A stretch of DNA of 17,505 nucleotides. Origin: Solimonas_A sp035476855 (GTDB lineage: Bacteria; Pseudomonadota; Gammaproteobacteria; Nevskiales; Nevskiaceae). Each line of letters starts with the position of its first letter. Position 1 is the first letter of the stretch. Below, piece by piece: positions 1-7,102 of the stretch. The position numbers and the translations under genes are program-made. The stretch spans positions 1-17,505 of the forward strand of contig DATILC010000290.1 of NCBI GenBank assembly GCA_035476855.1. The letters run 5' to 3'. The notes below the pieces were generated by a model. It saw only the letters and a list, made by a program, of their open reading frames with translations. It was not told where the DNA came from and ran no database searches.

Positions 1-476
1 AGTTGGCTGAACTGCACGCCGAACAGCGGCCCGCCCGGTTGGCCACGCTCCTGCGGATTGAAGAACTCCTGCACGATCTGGTTGGCCGTGCGGGTGGTGA
101 AGGCATTGCCCTCGGAACTGAGGTAGGCGCCGGTGACGGCCTTGGCGATCGCCGCCAGCGTGTCCGGAATGACGCTGATCTTTTCGAGGCCGCCAGCGAC
201 GTCGCGGCCGGAGTCGACGGTGATGCCGACATCGGTGCCGGCCATGCGGAACACCGCCAGCACGTTGCCGACGCGGTCGACCACGGCGAGGGTCGCCGGG
301 GTGCCGCGCGCCTGCGCCTCGTGGATGCCCTGGGCCAGCACGCGCTCGACGTCGGCGACCGCGAGTTTCGAGACCGCATTGGTGCAGTCGCCCGAGCAGC
401 CGGAATCATCGCCCGGGCCACCGCCGCTGCAGCCCGCGAGCAGCAGCATGCCGATCAGGGCGAAGCGGCGTTTCAA
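1..476 (-). CDS. GlcG/HbpS-like heme-binding-family lipoprotein (3' end beyond window)
   Basis: Partial gene, cut by the left edge, about 158 residues visible. The start is a TTG at 476-474 that overlaps the TGA of the upstream multiheme cytochrome gene by two bases. It is chosen because it gives a classic lipoprotein signal (MKRRFALIG, then LLLAGC with the lipid-accepting Cys16) and has a GGAGAA ribosome site six bases upstream. The mature part begins with a Gly/Ser/Cys-rich linker and then resembles the GlcG/HbpS (DUF336) fold: residues such as ARGTPATLAVVDRVGNVLAVFRM match the family core of a strand pair with a conserved VVD..GN turn. Family members include extracellular heme-binding or redox-sensing proteins and accessory proteins of unknown role. 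As the last visible gene of a redox operon it is probably a membrane-tethered periplasmic partner of the cytochromes. The family call is by recognition of the motif; the function is inference. Confidence 0.72.
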   Translation of the reverse strand, partial: MKRRFALIGMLLLAGCSGGGPGDDSGCSGDCTNAVSKLAVADVERVLAQGIHEAQARGTPATLAVVDRVGNVLAVFRMAGTDVGITVDSGRDVAGGLEKISVIPDTLAAIAKAVTGAYLSSEGNAFTTRTANQIVQEFFNPQERGQPGGPLFGVQFSQ

Positions 477-2263
477 GGACGCTTCTCCGGAACCGCAGCC
501 GGGACCGGCTTCGTCGCCGGCGCAACGGCCGGCTCCGCCTTCGACAGCTTCGGATGCTTCGCCGGCAGGGCCTTGGCGGGACCGAACTGGTGGCTGTCGG
601 CGATATGGAAGCCATGGCACATGGTGCAGCCCGAGGGCACGGCGGTGTTGCTGTCGGCGTCGCCGTGGCAGTCGCGGCAGCTGGCCAGCTCCGGCAGCAG
701 CACCTCGGCGCTGGCCTTGGACTTGTCCGCCGCATGGCAGCTGCCGCAGTCCTCGGTGCGATGCGCGGCATGGTCGAAGCGCGCGCCGTCGAGGGCGTGC
801 TCGTCGAGGTTCACCGGCGCCACCGTCCACGGCATCGCCGCATCGTCGGTGCGCTGCACCTCGTGGCAGTAGTGGCAGGTACGGCGCTCGAAGGTGTCGA
901 CCATGGTCTGGCGCGCCCGCGCGTCGGCCCAGGCCAGCGCGCTGCGCGTGCTGCCGGCATCGAGTGCATCGCCGGGACGGCGACGCTCGCGCACCACGGC
1001 CGGCGCGGCCATGTCGCGCACACCACCCTGCAGGGCCTTGGCGTAGTAGTAGTCGCGGATCACGCCCTGGATCTGGTCGGGGCGGCCATGCGGCAGCTCG
1101 CGGTCGGGATCGTCCGGGTCGAAGTCGAGCCGGTGGCAGCTGGCGCAGTGCTTCTCCATGCTGACCGGCTCGAAACTGACGCCGCGCGAGTCGGCCTGGT
1201 GGCAATCGTTGCAGGCCAGCGTCTTCTTGCCGTCCGGCGCGTCGATGCCCTTGGGATTCAGGTGCACGTCATGCGGATAGACCAGGTTGGTGGTCTCGCG
1301 CAGCTTGGCCATCGGCTGGCGCTGCTTGGCGAACATGAACTTGCCGGCCTTGGCGTCGAAGCTGCTGATGCGTGGCGCGAACTCCGGGTGCGCGCTGGCA
1401 AAACTCGCGGCTGGCGGCAGCTTGGCCGAGGCGAATTCGCGGTCAGGGTCGGCGTGGCAGTCGGTGCACAGCGTCGGCGACTGCGCGTTGATGCCATCCA
1501 TGCCGTTGTGCTCGTGATGGCAGTCGGTGCATTCCTGCCCGGCGAACGCCGGGTGCGACAGCAGGGCCTCGTCGTCGCTGTGGCGCTTCATGTCCTTGTG
1601 GCAGGCCATGCAGGCGCTGTCCTGCACCTGCTGGAACGGCTTTTCGTGGCAGGCCGAGCAGTCCTCGACGAAGAAGCGGTGGGCGCTGCTGACCGGGCCG
1701 GACAGCCAGACCGAGTCGTCGACCGGATTGCCCGCCTGCTCTACGGCGCGATCGCGGGCGTTGGCACCGGCGGGGCCGGCGCCATAGCGCATGCCCAGCG
1801 GCAGCACCAGCCCGACCAGCAGCAGCAGCGCCATCAGGCCCCAGGCGAGCCGGCGCAGCGACAGTCCGGTCTGGTTGAGGCGGGTCTGGAACGAGGCCTT
1901 GCGCGACTGGACTTCCGCCGCCTGGCTGCGCCGCTCCTCGTAGCCGAGGATCAGTTCCGGCACGCCGCCGACGCCCAGTACCTCGAGACGGAAGCGGCCG
2001 ATGTCGATGCTGTCGCCAGGCGCCAGCTTGGCGTTCTGTGCCGGCGTGCCGTTGACCCAGACGCCGTTGGCGGTCTTTGCGACCAGCAGCGGTCCGCGAC
2101 GGTCCGGGATGATCTCGGCATGCGCCAGCGCGGCGCGCAGGTCCGGCGTGTAGATGTCCTGGTCGGTGCCGCGACCGATGGTGACGCGTTCGGCGATCAG
2201 GCCACGCTCGGTGGCGATGCGCTGGTCGCCCTGCTGCTGGAAGGTGCGGACAAGGACGCGCAT
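473..2263 (-). CDS. FHA-domain / transmembrane / decaheme c-type cytochrome
   Basis: 596 residues in three parts. Residues about 1-98 look like an FHA domain: the IGRG motif at 29-32, a His in the usual S-x-x-H region (ALAHAE) and a VNG at 70-72. One hydrophobic helix follows at about 138-158. The remainder carries ten CxxCH heme c motifs, starting at residues 202, 218, 245, 266, 351, 373, 463, 506, 529 and 546, and ends in a Pro/Ala/Lys-rich tail. Heme c is attached only outside the cytoplasm, so the FHA domain should sit in the cytosol and the hemes in the periplasm. FHA domains usually bind phosphothreonine peptides; here the canonical Ser before the His appears to be Ala. The gene follows the membrane b-type protein by 6 bp. 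The likely role is electron transfer from the membrane protein to periplasmic acceptors, with the FHA domain for assembly or regulation (inference). The architecture is clear; the acceptor is unknown. Confidence 0.88.
   Translation of the reverse strand: MRVLVRTFQQQGDQRIATERGLIAERVTIGRGTDQDIYTPDLRAALAHAEIIPDRRGPLLVAKTANGVWVNGTPAQNAKLAPGDSIDIGRFRLEVLGVGGVPELILGYEERRSQAAEVQSRKASFQTRLNQTGLSLRRLAWGLMALLLLVGLVLPLGMRYGAGPAGANARDRAVEQAGNPVDDSVWLSGPVSSAHRFFVEDCSACHEKPFQQVQDSACMACHKDMKRHSDDEALLSHPAFAGQECTDCHHEHNGMDGINAQSPTLCTDCHADPDREFASAKLPPAASFASAHPEFAPRISSFDAKAGKFMFAKQRQPMAKLRETTNLVYPHDVHLNPKGIDAPDGKKTLACNDCHQADSRGVSFEPVSMEKHCASCHRLDFDPDDPDRELPHGRPDQIQGVIRDYYYAKALQGGVRDMAAPAVVRERRRPGDALDAGSTRSALAWADARARQTMVDTFERRTCHYCHEVQRTDDAAMPWTVAPVNLDEHALDGARFDHAAHRTEDCGSCHAADKSKASAEVLLPELASCRDCHGDADSNTAVPSGCTMCHGFHIADSHQFGPAKALPAKHPKLSKAEPAVAPATKPVPAAVPEKRP
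483..488 (-). promoter_or_regulatory. Ribosome binding site supporting a TTG start
   Basis: GGAGAA on the minus strand, six bases before the TTG at 476. It lies inside the last codons of the decaheme cytochrome gene, indicating translational coupling. It decides the TTG over the internal ATG nine codons later, which would remove the basic n-region of the signal peptide. Confidence 0.6.
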
Positions 2264-2269
2264 GGCCGG

Positions 2270-3193
2270 TTACCAGTAAAGGAACACGGAAACGATGTGC
2301 GCCACCAGCGCCGCCAGCAGCGCGATGCTCAGCGGCACGTGGAAGTACAGCCAGATCTGCATCTGCGCATGCAGCTGGATGTCGCGGTTGACGCGGGTGA
2401 TCAGGGCGTTGCGGCGACTGATCAGTTCCATCAGCTGGCGCGCCTTTTCCGCGGCATCGCCGCTTTTCCTGGCTTGCGCCATCTCGCCGGCCATGAAGAT
2501 CACGGTGGACGAGCTGTCGGGATCGTAGGCTTCCGCCGCCGCCGCACGCTGCTTGTCGGCCAGCACACGGCGCAGTTCATCGAGCAGGCCACGGCCCTGC
2601 GGCAGCGGCCGGAACAGCTGGTCGCGCAGGCCGCCGCCGATGCGGATGCGCTCGGTCGAGCGCGAGATGATACGGTGCACTTCGGGCCCCAGCAGGTCGG
2701 CGATCTTCAGCGACTGCTGGTTGAGGTCGAGGATCTCGTCGATCAGGGTCTCGCGGTCGGCGTCGCCCATGTTCTCGGTGATCAGGGTCGGCAGGCGCGC
2801 ATAGGCGGCGATGCCGAAGATGCCGCTGAGCACGACGATGGCCATCAGCACGAAGGCGACGGTGTGGATGTTCCAGCCGAACTGGAAGCCGGTATGCAGC
2901 GTGGCGATGGTCAGCAGCGCCAGGCCCAGGTAGACATGCGCGGACAGCCAGCCCTTCACCGTGCCCAGGGTCGAGCTGTAGCGGCGCTTGCGCACGCCCA
3001 GCCAGGCCAGCCAGACGATCAGCAGGGCGCCGATGGTGCCGAGGGTATAGCCCAGCCAGGTGCCGCCGTTTGGGCCGTCCTGCGGCTCATGCCACCAGTA
3101 GGCCACGATCGACAGCAGGCACAACAGGGAGGCGAACTTGAGGTAGCGGTAGCGCTCGTAGCGCAGGAAGCTGGCATGTGGCGTCGTGGCCAT
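2270..3193 (-). CDS. Five-helix membrane protein, predicted di-heme b-type cytochrome
   Basis: 307 residues, not assignable by name. Hydrophobic helices at about 19-34, 47-66, 82-101, 108-131 and 283-306, with a mostly hydrophilic helical stretch of about 150 residues between the fourth and fifth. Positive residues before helix 1 (RYERYRY) and after helix 2 (RKRRY) put the N terminus inside, so helices 3 and 5 both run inside to outside. Helix 3 carries His86 and His100, and helix 5 carries His285 and His299. Both are H-x13-H pairs, the spacing used by cytochrome b and ferric reductase/NOX proteins to hold two stacked b hemes. The parallel orientation would pair 86 with 285 at the inner face and 100 with 299 at the outer face. 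It starts 3 bp after the flavoprotein/ferredoxin gene and ends 6 bp before the decaheme gene, which fits a transmembrane electron bridge. Heme binding is inferred from the His pattern. Confidence 0.7.
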   Translation of the reverse strand: MATTPHASFLRYERYRYLKFASLLCLLSIVAYWWHEPQDGPNGGTWLGYTLGTIGALLIVWLAWLGVRKRRYSSTLGTVKGWLSAHVYLGLALLTIATLHTGFQFGWNIHTVAFVLMAIVVLSGIFGIAAYARLPTLITENMGDADRETLIDEILDLNQQSLKIADLLGPEVHRIISRSTERIRIGGGLRDQLFRPLPQGRGLLDELRRVLADKQRAAAAEAYDPDSSSTVIFMAGEMAQARKSGDAAEKARQLMELISRRNALITRVNRDIQLHAQMQIWLYFHVPLSIALLAALVAHIVSVFLYW

Positions 3194-3196
3194 GGC

Positions 3197-5587
3197 TCAG
3201 TGCCCCCCGCGATACATCTTCACGAACTGCTCGGGGCTGGCGCGCATCGCGGCGCCGGTGGGGCAGGCGCGGACGCAGGCCGGGCCGCCGTCGAGGTCCT
3301 TGCACATGTCGCACTTGGCGGCTTTCTTGGCGGCGTTCTTGTCCTTCTTCGGATGGTAGCGGCCGGGCTCCTCACCGCCGAACATCATCCAGCGCCACAG
3401 GCTCGGTTTCTCCTTGCTCTGCACGCCCATCTGGATCACGCCATAGGGGCAGTTGCGCTCGCAGTTGCCGCAGCCGATGCAGGCATCGGTGATATGGACC
3501 TCGCCGTTGGGAGCGCGCTTGATCGCGTCCGGCGGGCAGTCCTTCATGCAGTGCGGGTGCTCGCAGTGGCGGCAGGAGGTCGGCACGTGCAGCTTGTCGA
3601 AGGTCGGGCCGGCCTCGCGCTTGAGACGACTGACGTTGCCATGGGTGTCGGCACAGGCCTTCTCGCACTGGTCGCAGCGCACGCACAGCGCCTCGTCGAT
3701 CAGCAGCACGTCGGTGGCCTCGCCGAGGCCCTGCGACATCATGAACTCGAGGATGTCGCCCATCGGCTTGCTCTGCGACACCACGTTCTGTGCCACGCGG
3801 GTGCGGTAGACCTCCTGCACGCGGTCGCGCACCTGGGTGCGACGCATCATCAGGGCCTTGAAGGCGCCGCCGTCGAGGCGGATGGTCTCGGTGGCGACCG
3901 CGGCGCGCGCGGTGGCGGAACGAGGCAGGTCGGAGACCAGCGCCATCTCGCCGACATACTGCCCGGCCGGTACATAGGCCAGCACGATGTCCTTGCCGCC
4001 GATCTCGCGCGAGATGGTCACCGAGCCCTTGCGGATCAGGTGCAGGGCATCGCCCGCGTCGCCCTCGGAGAACAGCGTCTCGCCGGCCCTGAACTGGCGG
4101 ACCTCGGCACTGCTGACCAGGTCGGCGAGTTCCTCCGGCGGCAGCGTCGGTGCGATCCTGCCCTGGATGATGCGGCGCAGGAACACCTCGTCGATGATGC
4201 GCTTGACCGCGGCGACCGAGTTGATCAGCTTGTTCATCGACCGGCGCGGGCTTTCGATCAGCACGCATTTCTCGCCGGCCTTGACTGTCGCCGAACGGCG
4301 ACGGCCCGAGATCAGGCTCATCTCGCCGAAGAAATCGCCCTTGCCGAGGGTGAACTTCTTCGACGGGTCGTTGGGATCGGCCTCGATCACCACCGTGCCG
4401 GACACGACCGAGAAGAAAGTGTCGCTGTAGTCGTTGAGCTCGAAGATGATCTCGCCGTCGTGCGGCGCACGGATGTCGGAGTCGATCATGAACTCGCGCA
4501 GCTGCAGCGGCGTCAGCTGGCCCAGGATCGGCACGCGACGGCGCATGGTTTCCAGCGCCTCGTCGATGTTCTTGACGTCCGACAGGATCGAGAACTTCTC
4601 GCGCAGCAGCGGCGCATCGGCCGGCTCGACCGCGCGGCCCTCGATGAACTCGACGACCTCGTAGCCCTGGTTCATCGCCTGCTTGATCAGCGGGAAGCCG
4701 GCCAGTGCGCCGATGATGTACAGGCCGGGCACGTTGGACTCGTACTGCGGCGATACCGCCGGCACGCTGTTCGGGTCCTTGTTGGGGAAGGTCACGCCGG
4801 TGCTTTCGACGAAGGCACGCGGCGGCGTGGCGCCGAGGCGGGCGATGATGCGGTCCACCGCCAGCTCGGTTTCGCCATCGTTGGTGGCGACGCGCAGGCG
4901 CTTGCCGGCCGGGGCGTTCTCGGCGGCGACCGGCTTGGTGTTGAACAGGCAGGTCAGCTTGCCGTCCTCGATCGCCTTGCTGATGCCGGACAGGTTGCCC
5001 GGCTTGGCGCGGTCGAATTCGTCGCGGCGGTTGAGGATGTAGACCTTGTTATGGTCGGCCAGGGCGATGGCGTTCTCGATCGCGGCGTCGCCGGCGCCGA
5101 CGATGACGATGGTCTCGCCCTGGTATTCGTCCGGGTCGTCGAGCTGGTACTGCACCCAGTCGAGATCCTCGCCGGGGCAGCCGAGCTTGCGCAGGTTGCC
5201 CTGCAGGCCGATCGCCATCACCACGACCTCGGCCGCAAGCTCGGCGCCGTTATCCAGTTTCAGCGTGAATGCGCCCTTCTGGCCGCTGATCGACGCAACC
5301 CGGCTCCGATGCTGGACGTTGACCTTGAGGTTGGTGGTGCCTGCATCCCAGGCACCGAGCACCGCCTCGCGCTTGCCGGCGCCGAACTCCAGCGGCGAGC
5401 GCAGCGGCAGCACGTCCGGCTCGGCCATGACGTGCTTGCCCTTCTGGTAGCGATAGATGGTGTTGGACAGCCAGGATTCGGCTTCCAGCAATACATGGGA
5501 GACGCCCAGTTCAGCCGCGCGTGCCGCCGCGGAAAGACCGGCGGGGCCAGAACCGACAATCGCAATCTTGCAATTCCCTGGGAGCAT
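3197..5587 (-). CDS. FAD/NAD(P) oxidoreductase fused to two cNMP-binding domains and a 4x[4Fe-4S] ferredoxin domain
   Basis: 796 residues, no signal peptide, so cytosolic. Residues about 5-320 form a two-dinucleotide flavoprotein: FAD motif GSGPAG at 12-17, NAD(P) motif GAGDAA at 164-169 and the late FAD contact GLYIIGALAG at 288-297. It resembles YpdA/thioredoxin-reductase-like enzymes but lacks the CxxC active site. Residues about 335-460 and 470-585 are two cyclic-nucleotide-binding domains; both phosphate-binding cassettes keep the expected Gly-Glu and Arg (421-434 and 546-559). Residues about 625-790 are a polyferredoxin with four cysteine groups beginning at 635, 672, 703 and 759, enough for four [4Fe-4S] clusters. 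The plausible reaction is NAD(P)H oxidation with electrons passed through FAD and Fe-S clusters to the membrane protein encoded 3 bp downstream, controlled by cAMP or cGMP. Domains are seen directly; electron donor, direction and ligand are inferred. The ATG has no strong Shine-Dalgarno sequence. Similar fusions exist among uncharacterised proteobacterial proteins. Confidence 0.88.
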   Translation of the reverse strand: MLPGNCKIAIVGSGPAGLSAAARAAELGVSHVLLEAESWLSNTIYRYQKGKHVMAEPDVLPLRSPLEFGAGKREAVLGAWDAGTTNLKVNVQHRSRVASISGQKGAFTLKLDNGAELAAEVVVMAIGLQGNLRKLGCPGEDLDWVQYQLDDPDEYQGETIVIVGAGDAAIENAIALADHNKVYILNRRDEFDRAKPGNLSGISKAIEDGKLTCLFNTKPVAAENAPAGKRLRVATNDGETELAVDRIIARLGATPPRAFVESTGVTFPNKDPNSVPAVSPQYESNVPGLYIIGALAGFPLIKQAMNQGYEVVEFIEGRAVEPADAPLLREKFSILSDVKNIDEALETMRRRVPILGQLTPLQLREFMIDSDIRAPHDGEIIFELNDYSDTFFSVVSGTVVIEADPNDPSKKFTLGKGDFFGEMSLISGRRRSATVKAGEKCVLIESPRRSMNKLINSVAAVKRIIDEVFLRRIIQGRIAPTLPPEELADLVSSAEVRQFRAGETLFSEGDAGDALHLIRKGSVTISREIGGKDIVLAYVPAGQYVGEMALVSDLPRSATARAAVATETIRLDGGAFKALMMRRTQVRDRVQEVYRTRVAQNVVSQSKPMGDILEFMMSQGLGEATDVLLIDEALCVRCDQCEKACADTHGNVSRLKREAGPTFDKLHVPTSCRHCEHPHCMKDCPPDAIKRAPNGEVHITDACIGCGNCERNCPYGVIQMGVQSKEKPSLWRWMMFGGEEPGRYHPKKDKNAAKKAAKCDMCKDLDGGPACVRACPTGAAMRASPEQFVKMYRGGH

Positions 5588-5695
5588 GGCCTGGCTCTTT
5601 GGCTGGGCGGACTGATAGTAAACCTAGCTTAGTGCCATTGCGCGCGCCAATACCAGCCCGGGATCACTATTTCGGCTGTCACTCGTCGGCTGCTT

Positions 5696-5711
5696 TGTGA
5701 AACGGCTCACG
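5696..5711. promoter_or_regulatory. CRP/Clp-family operator-like inverted repeat
   Basis: TGTGA-AACGGC-TCACG matches nine of ten positions of the TGTGA-N6-TCACA consensus of the CRP family, which also includes Clp of xanthomonads. Its centre lies about 71 bp upstream of the start point expected from the TATATT box, a spacing compatible with activation from upstream. It could also serve the divergent operon. The match is seen; binding is inferred, and a related CRP/FNR-family protein could be the true partner. Confidence 0.45.
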
Positions 5712-5739
5712 CCATCGGTGCGATGTTGCAGTCTTGTAG

Positions 5740-5768
5740 TAGTGATGCCGCCCCGCTGCGTTTATATT
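5740..5768 (+). promoter_or_regulatory. Candidate promoter of the pentaheme cytochrome gene
   Basis: A good -10 box TATATT at 5763-5768 in a GC-rich genome, with only a poor -35 (TAGTGA at 5740-5745, 17-bp spacer). A weak -35 is typical of activator-dependent promoters and agrees with the CRP-like site upstream. Confidence 0.35.
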
Positions 5769-5789
5769 GACGCAAGCCAGTCGCCGATC

Positions 5790-5795
5790 GAGGGG
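5790..5795 (+). promoter_or_regulatory. Ribosome binding site selecting the ATG at 5803
   Basis: GAGGGG seven bases before the ATG at 5803. It favours this start over the in-frame TTG at 5767, which lies inside the -10 region and would put twelve charged residues before the signal peptide. Confidence 0.6.
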
Positions 5796-5802
5796 CCGAT
5801 CC

Positions 5803-7098
5803 ATGCGCAGCCAGCACCGAGTGATTCGCGTCGCCGTCGCCCTGTCGATCTGGCTCTGCGCTGCGCCTGCGTGGGGCGCAGAGCGCAACCTCGGCGTCGC
5901 CGACTGCGCCGGCAGTACCTGCCATGCCTCGACCCGTCCCTTCGCCGATCGCCAGATCCGCCAGGACGAATACTTCATCTGGCAGCGCCAGGACCGGCAT
6001 CACCAGGCCTACCGGACCCTGTTCAGCGAGCGCTCGCAGCGCATCGCCGCGCATCTGGGCTGGGGCAAGGCGGAGGCGGCGGAGGGCTGTCTGGTGTGCC
6101 ATGCGCATGCGCCGCCGGCCGAGGCGCGCGGTCCCCGCTTCCAGATGGACGACGGCATCGGCTGCGAGGCCTGTCACGGCGCCAGCGAGCGCTGGATCGC
6201 CGAACACGTCAACGGCCTGAAGACGCCGCAGGAAAAGGTCGCCCACGGCATGACCGCGACCTGGGATCCCGGCGTGCGCGCCGAGCTCTGCTCCGGCTGC
6301 CACGTCGGCGACACCGATCATGTGATGACCCACGCCATCATGGCCGCCGGCCATCCGCCGCTGCTGTTCGAACTCGACACCTTCAGCGCGCTGCAGCCGC
6401 CGCACTGGGAAGTCGACGCCGACTACCGCAAGCGCAAGCCCGCACCGGATCCGGCGATGAACTGGCTGGAAGGCCAGATCGCCGCCACCGATGCCTGGCT
6501 GGCGCGGCTGGAGTCCGGCGCACTGGGCCATGGCCTGTTCCCGGAGCTGGCGGTGTTCGACTGCGACGCCTGCCACCACTCGATGAATGCCGATCGCTAC
6601 CAGGCCGGTCGCGCGCCGGGCCTGCCGCCCGGGCAGGTGCCCCTGGCCGACCAGCCGCTGGTGCTGCTGCAGGCCTGGATGGCGGCAATGGCTCCGGCGC
6701 AGGCGGCCGAGGCCGGTCAGCAACGTGAGCGCCTGTACCGCCAGTACAGCGCCGATGCCTCGAAGCTGCGTGGCCAGGCCGGCGAGACCCGGCGCTGGCT
6801 GCAGCGCGATGTCTACGCACGCCTGCGCCAGGCGCCGCCGGATGCGGGCCAGTTGCGCCAGGTGCTGCGCCGCATCGCCGCCAACGGCGAACAGGCGCAG
6901 GGTGGCGACTTCTACTACGCGCAGCAGACCGCAATGGCGGCACAGGTGCTGGCGGCGGCGATCGAGGAGCGCGGTGCCGGCGGCAAGGCGCTGCGCCCGG
7001 CCACCGATGCGTTGTACGATTCGGTACGCAATCGCGACCGCTTCGAGCCGGCGGCTTATCGCCGCGCGCTGGGGCAGCTGTCGGCGAGCCTGCGCTGA
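5803..7098 (+). CDS. Secreted pentaheme c-type cytochrome, cytochrome c554-like
   Basis: 431 residues. The ATG at 5803 gives a clean signal peptide (basic MRSQHRVIR, hydrophobic core, likely cleavage near AWG at 23-25). Five heme motifs follow: an unusual CxxxxCH at 35-41, then CxxCH at 96, 121, 163 and 254. The stretch around 173-201 (DHVMTHAIMAAGHPPL, then FELDTF and the PPHW at 199-202) is characteristic of cytochrome c554-like multiheme proteins and supplies distal His ligands. The final 170 residues are heme-free, helical and rich in Ala, Gln and Arg. It is periplasmic and soluble as far as seen. It is divergent from the redox operon and shares its promoter region, so it is a likely electron partner of the decaheme protein (inference). 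The end is 4 bp from the convergent pldA, with no terminator seen between them. Confidence 0.87.
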   Translation: MRSQHRVIRVAVALSIWLCAAPAWGAERNLGVADCAGSTCHASTRPFADRQIRQDEYFIWQRQDRHHQAYRTLFSERSQRIAAHLGWGKAEAAEGCLVCHAHAPPAEARGPRFQMDDGIGCEACHGASERWIAEHVNGLKTPQEKVAHGMTATWDPGVRAELCSGCHVGDTDHVMTHAIMAAGHPPLLFELDTFSALQPPHWEVDADYRKRKPAPDPAMNWLEGQIAATDAWLARLESGALGHGLFPELAVFDCDACHHSMNADRYQAGRAPGLPPGQVPLADQPLVLLQAWMAAMAPAQAAEAGQQRERLYRQYSADASKLRGQAGETRRWLQRDVYARLRQAPPDAGQLRQVLRRIAANGEQAQGGDFYYAQQTAMAAQVLAAAIEERGAGGKALRPATDALYDSVRNRDRFEPAAYRRALGQLSASLR

Positions 7099-7102
7099 GG
7101 TC

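Larger units (their letters stand above)
5588..5802. promoter_or_regulatory. Divergent intergenic region between the redox operon and the pentaheme cytochrome gene
   Basis: 215 bp between two divergent start codons, less GC-rich than the flanking genes. It holds the CRP/Clp-like inverted repeat and the plus-strand -10 box listed separately. For the minus-strand operon only weak -10-like hexamers (for example TACTAT, read on the minus strand about 35 bp before the ATG) were found, with no convincing -35. Confidence 0.6.

Noticed and set aside
554..5632. 1692-codon open frame on the plus strand opposite the redox operon
   Set aside because: It is antisense to three genes with clear domains, its translation is low-complexity and Ala/Arg/Gly/Val-rich with no family signature, and it is explained by codon bias in GC-rich DNA lacking stops on the opposite strand.
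5592..5640. Minus-strand promoter for the redox operon
   Set aside because: Only partial hexamer matches with poor spacing were found; not strong enough to list as a separate site.
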